The notes under the pieces are model-generated. The model searched no databases, was not told the DNA's origin, and worked only from the letters and a program-made list of their open reading frames with translations. DNA of 64,000 nucleotides from Xiphydria camelus (Eukaryota > Arthropoda > Insecta > Hymenoptera > Xiphydriidae). Below, piece by piece: positions 41,088-50,939 of this stretch. The stretch is taken from positions 13,014,138 through 13,078,137 of the forward strand of contig OY783196.1 of assembly GCA_963678675.1 (NCBI GenBank), in the 5' to 3' direction. Position 1 is the stretch's first letter, and each line of letters begins with the position of its first letter. Position numbers and translations under genes: made by a program.

Positions 41088-41157
<70 letters not shown>
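40728..41157. repeat. Compound GA / GGGAGA / GGAGGGA microsatellite, 430 bp
   Basis: (GA)n at 40,728-40,790, then about 12 units of GGGAGA, about 33 units of the heptamer GGAGGGA (40,862-41,093), then (GA)n to 41,157. It separates the 5' end of element E from the 3' tail of element F. Purine-only on the plus strand. Confidence 0.95.
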
Positions 41158-41160
<3 letters not shown>

Positions 41161-42698
41161 AAGGTAGATTTATTATTCAAATTGAATAAATGTCGCAGCA
41201 AGCTGCAAGAGTAGCATGGTACAGCGATATATGTATACTGGTAGGGGTTGATGTTCAGAGTAACATTTGAGATTATGGTTGAGTAGAATACTCTCCCTCA
41301 TATTATAGTAGAATATTGTACTTATTGTAGTAAATGATAACATAAGATAAAATGATGTAAAACAAAATTAAACAAAATAAGATAAAATAAAAAATAGAAG
41401 CTAATATAGATAATAAAATAAAAGCTAACAAGATAAACAAAAATGTAATAAGGCATAAAATATTAATCGATATTGTTACTAGTTAACCTCGAATGGGAGG
41501 TGAGAAAGGCCCGTCGCCCAGTGAGTTGGCCAAAATTTTGTCTGCTAGATGGAATTGTTAGTGGTTTCCTGCACAATGAGGTGACGCTTCAGGCTGGATT
41601 TAAAGATGCTGAAGGAAGAGGTAGATTTGATTGACTCCGGAATAGAGTTCCAGATTACCGTACCAGAAACAGCAAACGCATTGCCATAAGCACAGGTTCT
41701 ATGCTTAGGAATGCATACCTGGTGATTTTGCTGATTCCTCACTGTGCGTCCTGCTACACGGTTAAATAACAAGTCTCTGAGGAAGTGCGACGTCTCCTGG
41801 TATAGAAGTTTATATATTAGGCACGCCACGGAATGCTTCCTGGCACTGTTAACTGATAGCCAGTATAATCTGCGTCGATGCTGAGATATGGGTTCATCAC
41901 GAGGCAGACCGTAGATGTACCTAATGCCTTTGTTGACTAGCCTCTGCAATCTTAGGTCGTTTAATGTTCCTGTACGCAAAAGCACGGATGAACAGTAGTT
42001 AATGTGCGGTAAAACAAGCGTTGAGACCAGGTTTTTACGCATGTTGGTGTCCGTGTAGTCACGTAGTTGCTGCAGCCTGTAGAATACACTGTTGACTTTG
42101 GAGGAGACACTGGCGATGTGCTTCTGGAATGTCATTTTGGAGTCAAGGATAAATCCAAGATTCCTGACTGTGAGACGATTCGAACGGAATGTTAACAGTT
42201 CCATCACTTAGTGGAGGCAGGTCCACAAAATTGATCTGGTTAATGAGACGATTGTTACCCAGGATGATTGCCTTTGTCTTTAGAAGATTCAGTTTCAAAC
42301 GGTTTCTCCCAGCCCATTCTCGTATGGCAATAAAATGTCGCTGTTGAGTTCTCGGATGCATTTTGCTAAGTCAGCCGGTGAGCATGTGGCGTAGATCTGG
42401 AGGTCATCAGCAAACAGTAGCCGTTTCGCAGAGCGAATGTCTTGTCCTATGTCGTTTATGAACAGCGAGAACAACAGCGGTCCTAAGACAGAGCCTTGAG
42501 GCACACCAGTGTTCGTTGCAATCCAGTTGGTGAGGAGGTTACCATCATATTTAAAGATAGGACGCCATCCAGGAAATGGCACTTTTGGAGAATCCCAACT
42601 TTCGCAGTTTGCGGAGAAGCAAGTCGTGTAGTACCGTATCAAAAGCCTTTGAGAAATCGAAGAGTAGTAAAAAAGTACTAAGTACTAAAAGAGTTCTA
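41158..42698 (-). mobile_element. Element F: 5'-truncated non-LTR retrotransposon
   Basis: Same architecture as C and E but only the RT-to-3' end part. The 3' UTR has hairpin GCAGC-TT-GCTGC (41,206-41,195) and AATAAA close to the tail. The 5' breakpoint, near 42,665-42,698, is again followed by GA repeats (42,699-42,713). Confidence 0.8.
41545..42680 (-). pseudogene. ORF2 fragment of element F
   Basis: Four frame segments encode, in order, FLLLFDFSKAFDTVLHDLLL, NTGVPQGSVLGPLLFSLF with LLFADDLQIY, KLNLLKTKAIILGNNRLIN and the C-terminal part to IWNSIPESIKSTSSFSIF. At least three frameshifts separate them. It begins within the RT finger/palm, so endonuclease and ORF1 are absent. Confidence 0.8.
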
Positions 42699-42713
42699 AG
42701 AGAGAGAGAGAGA

Positions 42714-43285
42714 AAAGAAATTAGAGTTGTCATATATTTCAGGGTTCTTTGAAAAACTTCTCTTTTAAGGAGTAAACTACCGTTAAATTAAATTAATTTT
42801 ATTGTTAATGAAAAAATTCTTATTTTCTTCACTCTGCGATATGCCATAGCGCATCAAAAAACATTAGACAAGTATTTTTGTTACGTGCTAATTCGGTCAT
42901 TTAAAGGGTAAAGAAATAATCATTTATTATCGTTGTTATAAATAAATTAAATATTCTTTATTTTCAATGTATGATCACACAATAATTTAACAGTTATCAA
43001 TTTTTATAATTTAAACAGTAATGGTAATCATGGGAAAAATGCTTTAGACATAACGATTTTTTACATCATGAACATTTAATAGTTCCAATATTAAAACAGT
43101 CCTCTATTTCACAATGTACCTACATTAGAATCCTCTCCAAAACCATAGTCAACCAGGTTCTCAAAATTATTTGGTTTTTCATTAGTGTAGCTGCTTTTAA
43201 ACCAAGAATATTTGAATAAATCTATGTATCCTGGAGAAGATAACTAATTATAAACCAAAGATTGGAGTTTGATGATGTTGTTTCT
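42714..43285. other. Unassigned AT-rich sequence
   Basis: No gene or repeat was recognised. An 'attcggtcatttaa' motif at 42,889 also occurs at 27,290, near the mariner relic, hinting at a shared repeat. Confidence 0.35.
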
Positions 43286-43288
43286 TAG

Positions 43289-44301
43289 GGGGGTATTCTT
43301 GTGTAATCGGTCAAAAAAATCGAAAAAAAATTGTCTCGCTTAGTCGATTCTATAACATCTCTAAAAGATGTGAGGATTTTTCAAAATTCAAATTCGTTGA
43401 AAAGTTACAGATGTTTATAGTGGCAGATGCGCCACTTGTGTTACGTATAGTCTAACTTTCAAACACATTTTTCTCGAAACTACATTTCGTAAATTGGTTG
43501 CCACGATATCTCAAAAACTATTGAACCGATTACGCTGACATTTTTATGATATCTTCGGTACATCCACAGTTGTAGCTCGAACTAGAATCATTGTTATATC
43601 TGTCAAAGTTTTTTATTTTTAACTCAAATAGTCGAAAAAAAATGACAGAAATCGGAACTCAATATTCAAAACTCCACCAGAAGTGCAATTTTTTATATTT
43701 TGACTTCATTCTAGTTCAGGCTATAGCTAAAGGTCTACAGATTAGAATGACTTATTATTTTTCAGTTTTAGATAAAGAGAACAATCGGAATCATGGAAAC
43801 CATCAATCAACTTTGTTTTACTTGTGTATAGTTACAGCACTGTAAAGTTGATTAAGATTCGATATTTCAACGCCACATAATTTGAAATGGTCGTTACAGT
43901 GTCAATAAATATACAGTAAACCCTCGTTATCCGCGGATTCTTTTTCCGCGGTTTCGGTTATATCCGCGATTTGAAATTCCCACGTTTTATCGTATGATTT
44001 CCACCTCCCCACAGAAAAGAGCAAGCGAAAAGTTACTCATTTAATTTTCGTTATAATTTTTGTGCTTAGAATTAGCGAGATTGGCGAATTTTCACTAATT
44101 CACTAAGTTTTTTATAAATGGGCTTCTAGTTTCGTTATCCGCGATTTCGTTATCCGCGGAATATTGTAAGAACATAACCCCCGCGGATAACGAGGGATTA
44201 CTGTACAGTAAAAATTTCAAGATGTTATCTTTTTTCAGGTTCACCACAATACATTCTCAAAAAAGTGGTTGAAAAGACCGATGTTACACAAGAATACCCC
44301 C
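43289..44301. mobile_element. Harbinger-like TIR element with GGGGGGTATTCTTGTG ends
   Basis: GGGGGGTATTCTTGTGTAA at 43,289 is inverted as TTACACAAGAATACCCCC ending at 44,301. TTA flanks each side (43,286-43,288 and 44,302-44,304), a 3 bp duplication typical of PIF/Harbinger. No transposase ORF is seen inside; ORF 43,591-43,845 has no domain. It carries a nested pogo-like MITE. Confidence 0.7.
43914..44203. mobile_element. pogo/Tigger-like MITE
   Basis: Ends CAGTAAACCCTCGTTATCCG and the inverse (CGAGGGATTACTG at the right), with TA on both sides. The 'CAGTA-CCCTCGTTATCCGCGG' style end is characteristic of pogo/Tigger elements. 290 bp, non-coding. Confidence 0.85.
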
Positions 44302-44734
44302 TTAAGTGGAGATTTAAATTTTCATTCATCAGTATTACATTATCAGAAAAAATGCCTCATAATTCCTCCTGGCGAAAATAAAGCGTTTATGGAGTGTGCT
44401 GGAAGGTCCAAATCAAAGCGATCGTGAAGCGTTCGCCGAGAGCTATCTAGTGATGGAGGTATTGGTGTAGTGTACATGAAAGCGTGCATTGTACAGCAGA
44501 CCGGATATGCATCAAGGTTTATAGGAAACTTGCACGAACTGTAGATGGCGTAGTAAATCGACGGCAGCACCACTTCTGGTAGTTATTAGAAGTATCAGCG
44601 TGCAATACAGTATTAGAATAATATTCCAATATTAACAAAATGTTGAAAATAATGAAATATGAGTTTTGTCCAATCAAACACAACCTCGAAACGAATCAAA
44701 ATTTTGTCATAGGTTTAAAATTGCTACAAGCTGG

Positions 44735-45236
44735 TCATGTATTAAACGTAGTTGAAACTGAAAATGCTGAGTAAAAACAATCCAACATAACTTCTGTGCA
44801 GTCAATTATAACTCTTGTATTGCGATAATATTTTTTAAAAGCTTCAGGTAATGTTGCCTTTACAGTATCTTTTGATGGCCAAACTATACAATTTTTCAAC
44901 AATACACTTAGACAATCTAGAGTGCACATGAACGAGAATTTTACAGTTGTCAGGTGGATACCGAAAATTACTGCAATGGCATTGTAGCAAAGTCCTGTTT
45001 TTAATTTCATCAATGTCATAAATAAGCTGGTCTGATTACTAACTTTAGATCCTTTAAAATTTGGGAGTTTTTCTAATAAAAAATTAAATACATCAATTCT
45101 TATACCTGTTAGCCTACTCATATCTTGATTGCTTTTAATTGACTGAAAACCGTGAAATCCTGAACATTGTAAAAATTTTAAATCAAACTGAAAAGGATCA
45201 CAACCGACTTCTTTTACAATAATCTTTTCCGCCGTG
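44735..45236 (-). pseudogene. THAP-DDE transposase, C-terminal half
   Basis: The minus-strand frame, open from 45,236, encodes KEVGCDPFQFDLKFLQCSGF, then LTGIRIDVFNFLLEKLPNF, LFMTLMKLKTGLCYNAIAVI and TLPEAFKKYYRNTRVIIDCT. This is the HTH plus start of a DDE_Tnp_4-type (IS5/Harbinger-like) transposase, including the first catalytic Asp (IIDCTE). The remainder of the DDE core is missing after 44,740. Its N-terminal half appears at 59,644-60,257, on the other side of Gypsy 2. Confidence 0.75.
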
Positions 45237-46417
45237 TAACGTAGCGTTTCGCTAAGGGCCCCGCAATGCCCTCCGCTACGCCACTAACGATGGCTACGCT
45301 GCCACTCGCGGAACGGAAAACGATGGGCGCCAGGTGCGCCGCACCACGTGGAGAGACAAACGCACTCTCCGACTATCACTGAAGTCCGCGAGATCGGAAA
45401 CGCTCCGATCTCGATCGTGTCCGGCTACCACAGCACTTAGTATAGGGGCGGTTCGTAATTTGCGGGCTGGGACGCGGAAGGACGGGAGAAAGAAAGAAAA
45501 AGAAAACGGAACGCAGTCGACAACTATAAGCGAAAAACCAAGAAAGAAACTTTATTCGTAATAATCTGGCGGCGGTCCCCGCATGACGCTCGTTACCGGT
45601 GAACGAGACTCGACGCGGTCTCGGTGCCTCGTGCACCGCGCTACACGCTACTAAATCCGTAACGAATAGAAAACGCTCTTCGGCGCTATGCGGACGCGAA
45701 GACGACCAAACGGTGATACGCCGATGTCCGCGTACGACGGGACGCGAGGACGACCCGCGGTGACGAGCAAACGCTACTAGTACTCCCCGCTAGCCGAGGA
45801 AACGCGGAATCGAGGACACGCGTACACGATGGAACGCGTAACGCTAGAAACGCGAAAAACGAGGGAACGCGTAAGCGAGGAAATGCGGACGCAACTCCGC
45901 CGGTAGCACGTGGCGACAGTGCTGAATCGAGTCGGCGCTCGGGCGCGAGGACAAGGGAGAGCGTACCAGAAATCTCGTTGGGATCCGGCGGCTTCCTGAT
46001 GAACTCTCCTGGCCTCCTTCGACGGGTTTCCCGATCCTGCTAGGTGCGGCTGATCTTCCTTCTTTCGCCTCTCTCGAACCTCTCTCTTTCTCTCTTGGCG
46101 CCCTCGTTCTGTCGGGCTCCTTACTGCACAGCTCACTTCGCTTCGTTTCGCTCTCGGGACACACGTGCGCGCGACGAATGCTCGACAAAGAATGCCGGCT
46201 TTTCGGCCAAAAACCGTCACGTGGGCGCCTCGCGGCCCTGCCGGTTGTCCCTCGGGCTCACGAGGTGGCTCTCCGATAGCCATCGGCTATCGGTCCGGAC
46301 TCTCAACGCCTATCGATACGGATGCGTCCCGTCCGCATCGACATCGCGATCGCACGCTTTATTTCGAAGGGGCCGATTGCTCTCTTTTTGTGACGCGGAG
46401 CGAATCTCTACGTCACA
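45237..46417 (-). repeat. 3' LTR of Gypsy 2
   Basis: About 1.18 kb, starting TGTGACGTAGAG on the minus strand at 46,417 and ending ...CGCTACGTTA at 45,237. It matches 58,509-59,643 along its length with few differences. AATAAA for polyadenylation lies near 45,556-45,551 (minus strand). The large ORFs across it are not genes. Confidence 0.9.
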
Positions 46418-46432
46418 AACTCCCCCCTCCTT
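46418..46432 (-). promoter_or_regulatory. Polypurine tract of Gypsy 2
   Basis: AAGGAGGGGGGAGTT on the minus strand directly abuts the 3' LTR start, the position and composition of a plus-strand primer. Confidence 0.8.
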
Positions 46433-46582
46433 AGACGGGACCAAGTGCGCCCGAGGCGGGCCGCCCTGGACCGACCCGAGTAACCGCTCGTACGCTGTCT
46501 GATGGTAAAGGGATACTGGAATAACGATAACATGATTGGTCCGACCACGGTTGCCCTTTATTTTTTATTTATTTTTTTTTCT

Positions 46583-47026
46583 TCAGTTACGCCTGCGGCA
46601 GGTGGGGCAATTTCGGGTATTGACGTTCTGCCGGCAGCGGTTCCGGCAGAAGTCCTCCCGAAGTACCCGCTTGCAGTACGCCCAACCGTGCCCTCGTGCA
46701 AAGCAGTTTGCGCACCCTGCTGCCGTTTTGTCGGCGCTATCTCGTAGCGAAATCTTTTGCTGAAGCTTCCGCTCCATCGTTGGGGTCAGCAGTCTTCCCT
46801 GCGGCTTTGGTTCCAGCCCGGTGGATCGGTTTATCTTCTCCCTCGGTGGTGGCGTTTGGGTGGCCACGTCGACGGTCTTGGATACTCCTGTTCCCCGGGC
46901 ATATTCTAGCGCTCGTTCGAGGTACGAGCGCGGAACGTGGATTCGCAGTGGCACCGTATTCGGAGGACGTCGACTCGGTAGCGCATCGACAGCAATTAGG
47001 GCGGATTATTCCTGCACGTCGTTCAT
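46583..47026 (-). pseudogene. Gypsy 2 third ORF with nucleocapsid-like zinc knuckles
   Basis: This frame lies between integrase and the polypurine tract, where env sits in other Gypsy elements. An ATG at 47,026 (MNDVQE) is followed by one TAA, then an open frame to 46,583. The end holds CANCFARGHGWAYC (C-x2-C-x4-H-x4-C, a canonical retroviral knuckle) followed by CRNRC-x8-CPTC. The Gag of this element has the same two-part layout at 56,840 (CWNCSSPDHRLCRC, then CYQC-x8-CRRC). No signal peptide or membrane segment is seen, so it is not envelope-like. It may be a duplicated nucleocapsid module or a Gag scrap of a related element. Confidence 0.6.
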
Positions 47027-47329
47027 TTTCCTGTTTCCGGGGATCGAATCGTTAATTCCTGTTAGTTAGCCTTAGTCTATTTCAACGACTGGTCCGAGGG
47101 CTTCGGCGGTCCAATATCATGTTTTCGCCGTTTGCCGTAGACGTGTTGTACTGGGCGCGGTTTATCGTTACGATCGTGTCGGCCTTTCGACCGACTGGTC
47201 GTACCAGTTTTCGTGCTAGCTTGTCCTACGCAATCGGAAGGTTATCGCTGACGCTTGACACCGCTTCTAACGCTGATAGTTATCCTCGATGCCGTCGTGG
47301 CCGTCCGAGGTTATGGTTGGTGCCACCCG

Positions 47330-47566
47330 CTTTCATCGTCAATTGCAGACGTGTCGGATCGTTGTCGATTCGCGCGAGTTTTAGATCCGACACGTGCTGT
47401 TTCCCGATTGACTTGCCGTGCAAATCCGCGAGTTCGCAGGTTTGGCGCGATAAAACTTACGCAACCCGGTACGGGCCTTCGAATTTCGGCGCGAGTTTCG
47501 ACGCGACTCCGAGTTCTCCCGATGATAGCACGTGCGACCGTTTCCAGACGACGCACACTAGGACGA
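47330..47566 (-). pseudogene. Gypsy 2 integrase C-terminal module
   Basis: The minus-strand frame encodes KLAPKFEGPYRVA, one stop, then CELADLHGKSIGKQHVSDLK. GPY is the hallmark of the Gypsy integrase C-terminal module. It is the missing end of the integrase at 53,249-54,182, displaced by the inserted 5.7 kb segment. Confidence 0.85.
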
Positions 47567-47747
47567 AGGTATAGGAGATACATTCAAAAATCATATCTTT
47601 TATATTTGAGAACTAGTCTTAATCATTATTCTTCCAGTTATACATTTGATCAAGAGGTATAGATGTATGATACAGTTTTAACAAAAAACTCCTGAACATA
47701 ATGGCAAAAATTAATACATGTATATATTTTATATATATGTATTTATT
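47567..47747. other. Left flank between Gypsy 2 break and palindrome
   Basis: AT-rich sequence of unknown origin. Not Gypsy-coding and not clearly repeated on the far side. Confidence 0.4.
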
Positions 47748-49284
47748 TTAATACATATATACCGCATGTCCTATGGCCAACCGCGCAGGTGAGCTGCGAC
47801 CTGAATTCTTGACTTCGGCAGTATTTATGGTACAGTTAGAGTGCGCTTCAGACGAGTGCGCCGCATAGGAACGAAAAGTGTCGACTGCTCTTCTAATAGC
47901 TGTCAATTCGGGAGATCGAAGCGTTTCGTGTAACCTCAAAATCGTAAAGTTTTGAATTAGTAGTGAATAATTTGTAGAAGTGATGAGAAATAATCATAAA
48001 TAATCTTCCGAATTGACAGCCATCGGGAAATCAGACGACGCTTTTCGCTCTTACGCTGCGTTCTTATGAAAAGTGTGAAACGTCTGATCTCCCGATGGCT
48101 ATCAATTCGGGAGATCGAAGTCTAAGCTCGAAATCGTGAATCTTTGAATAAATGGTAAGTAATGTTCAGAAGTGAGAGTTAACAATCATTCGGGTTTTTT
48201 CGATGTCCAACCGAATTACACGCCTCATGCCTATTTGTTTCAGAAATTATTTCCGCGCTAGCACCGCGCGTGTCTAGGAAGTAGTTTTACGAAGTGGCGT
48301 GAGCGATACCTAAGGTGCGAGGAACAGACGCGAGAATGAATCGTCGGTTGGCGAGTATCAGTCGACGTATCGATCGAGAAAACAGTAATCAACGAACCTT
48401 TCTTCTCGCACAGATTTGGTTTACCTTCCTTCATTTTCTGATCCTACGAGCCTCTATTGGTTCAACGGTCAAAACCAGAGGCGCCGATGCAAGCCAAAGT
48501 CTAATAAACCGCATCGCGTCCACAGCCATGGTAAGTAATTTTTAGAAGTGAGAGGAAATGATAATTCTGATTTTTTCGATGCCCAACCAAATTACACACC
48601 TCATACCTAATTGCAGAGAGAAGCTAGTGCCGTTGGCAGCCGTGGAGGAAGAGGTTACCGTCAACATGGTCCCCAGGAAAGCGATGCCAGAGTGGTCGGA
48701 CTCTGCCTCGGCGACAAAAAAGTGATGCGGAAGGCACTAACGAACAAGCAGCAGCAGCAGCAGCCGGTCGACACTGCTCAACCCAGTACCAGCTGCAGAA
48801 TGACACCTCACCGATCGCGGTACGTCGCCACTCCCGTGAACAGTGATTCGAGACACTCGAATCGCCGTCGCGATTCTTTTAATTCAAATAGGATTAGTTT
48901 GAATTAAGCAAGAAGGATTTCAGACAGAGTCAGATAAGGCATGCATGCATTAGGCATTAGGAGGCATAAAAGACATACAAGATATCATCATCAGCGGGAC
49001 AGTGTAATTATGACTTATTATAATTTTTTATTCATAAACTTAGCTTCTCCAGAGGGAAATGACATTTTGTACTGTAAACCATGAGAACTTAGATCTCATC
49101 TAAGGCCACTAAAATAATAACGTAACAATGAAATATGTTTTGATAAATCAGCGAGACTTTGACTTCGATTTGATTTTAACTGCATCTTGGGTCGCCGAGG
49201 CAGAGTCCGACCACTCTGGCATCGCTTTCCTGGGGACCTTTTGAGCAGGAGGCGTGTATTCGGTTGGGCATCAAAAACATATGT

Positions 49285-49676
49285 TCAGATGAGATGCTCG
49301 ATATGCCCTCCTTGTATCTCCTCTCGACATTGCATCAGAATACGTCTAACAAGATTCGTCTGCGTATTGCGAAGCATATCCACCGGAATTGCGGCACATT
49401 CCTCTCTGATTAGTCTTTTTAGGTGGTTAGTATCCTCAATCCGCGGCCGTTTGAAAATTTTTCTTTTCAAGTGCCCCCACAAGAAAAAGTCCAGAGGAGT
49501 GAGATCAGGAGATCTCGGCGGCCACTCCGTCAGTGCTCTTAATCCGATCCAGTTGTCACCGAAATAATTATTCAGCAGTTCGGTTACCATTCGGCTGGAA
49601 TGCGCTGGTGCTCCGTCTTGCTGAAAGATGACCGGCTCATTTCCAGCGACTTGAAGAAGGGCCGGTAGAATCTGAT
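49285..49676 (-). pseudogene. Truncated mirror copy of the mariner transposase
   Basis: The minus-strand frame runs from ILPALLQVAGNEPVIFQQDG to the C-terminus (REEIQGGHIEHLI) and mirrors 50,547-50,939 with a handful of substitutions. It starts where the palindrome arm ends, so the N-terminal two-thirds are absent. Confidence 0.85.
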
Positions 49677-49880
49677 TTTGAATTTTCACTCCTCTTTTGT
49701 TTCTAGCCAACAAAACTCTTCCTCCTTTTTCCTCTTCTGTGCTGCCAGAGAGATTGTAATTTATTTGATCGGGATTGTAATTCATTTATAGCATTCACTT
49801 ATCGGCTCAAAAAAAAGTTACGTTCGTGGAAACAACATCGTTTTGCGAATAATTTGTGCAGAGCAAGGGCGTCAACAAAC

Positions 49881-50939
49881 ATGCCACGGTACAGCGAAGC
49901 CGAAAAGGCAGAAATAGTTGTGTTGGCGGCTCAATTGACACTCCGCGAAGTGGTGAACGTTTTCCGTGAGAGACACCCGGAGCGCCAGTTGAGCACATCA
50001 ACAGTGTCGGCACGCGCGCGAAAGTTTCAAAGAACGGGATCGATGGCGACTGTTCCAAACCAAGATCGTCCGAGGGTTAATCCCGAGACTGAACGGATCG
50101 TCCTCGAAATCGTCGAGGACAACATGCAACAATCTGTTAGGGGAATTTCTTTACAAACCGGCATTCCAAAAACCACCGTTCATCGAATACTCCGGCTACA
50201 TAAAATTCGTAATTATAAAGCCCAGATGCATCAAGCATTACTTTAACAACATGATCGTGAACGACGCTTAAGATTTTGCCGGGCAATGGTGGAGAATCTA
50301 AATCAAGATCCAGATTATTTAAGAAATATATGCTTTAGCGATGAGTGCACATCTTGGGTCAGCGGTAAAATGTGCTCCCATTTCATGAGATATTGGTGTA
50401 GGAGAAATCCACACATCCTACAGGAACGAAATATCCAGAACCGAGGTAAAGTCAACGTTTGGGCGGGGATATACAGAGAACAAATCATAGGACCTATATT
50501 CATTGAGGGAAATCTCAACGCCCAGAAATATGTCGACATGTTGCAAAATCAGGTTCTACCGGCCCTTCTTCAAGTCGCTGGAAATAAGCCGGTCATCTTT
50601 CAGCAAGACGGAGCACCAGCGCATTCCAGCCGAATGGTAACCGAACTGCTGAATAATTATTTCGGTGACAACTGGATCGGATTAAGAGCACCGACGGAGT
50701 GGCCGCCGAGATCTCCTGATCTCACTCCTCTGGACTTTTTCTTGTGGGGGCACTTGAAAAGAAAAATTTTCAAACGGCCGCGGATTGAGGATACTAACCA
50801 CCTAAAAAGACTAATCAGAGAGGAATGTGCCGCAATTCCGGTGGATATGCTTCGCAATACGCAGACGAATCTTGTTAGACGTATTCTGATGCAATGTCGA
50901 GAGGAGATACAAGGAGGGCATATCGAGCATCTCCTCTGA
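49881..50939 (+). pseudogene. Mariner DD41D-type transposase (one nonsense codon)
   Basis: Starts at MPRYSEAEKAEIVV. The N-terminus has two helix-turn-helix regions (LTLREVVNVFRERHPER; GISLQTGIPKTTVHRILRL). A TAA at 50,244 interrupts the frame, which then continues unshifted: ICFSDECTSW (first Asp), VNVWAGI, VIFQQDGAPAHSSRMV (second Asp), RSPDLTPLDFFLWGHL. Forty-one residues separate the second Asp from that in LTPLD, matching the rosa/DD41D mariners. Total about 352 residues, normal for the family. Only the single stop prevents a full-length product. Confidence 0.85.

Noticed and set aside
40629..41201. ORFs of EGEGEG / REEGGG / PPSSLL repeats
   Set aside because: They arise from the GA/GGGAGA/GGAGGGA tract on both strands.
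45334..46502. Several overlapping 75-168 aa ORFs on both strands
   Set aside because: They lie wholly in the Gypsy 2 3' LTR, recur in the 5' LTR with frameshifts, and reflect high GC content.
46583..47026. Envelope gene of Gypsy 2
   Set aside because: The position fits, but there is no signal peptide, membrane segment or furin-like site, and the Cys pattern is nucleocapsid-like.
48611..48907. Mirrored 98 aa ORFs (also 51,317-51,613) as a gene pair
   Set aside because: Identical by palindrome symmetry, Gln/Ser/Arg-rich with no domain; no independent evidence of coding.
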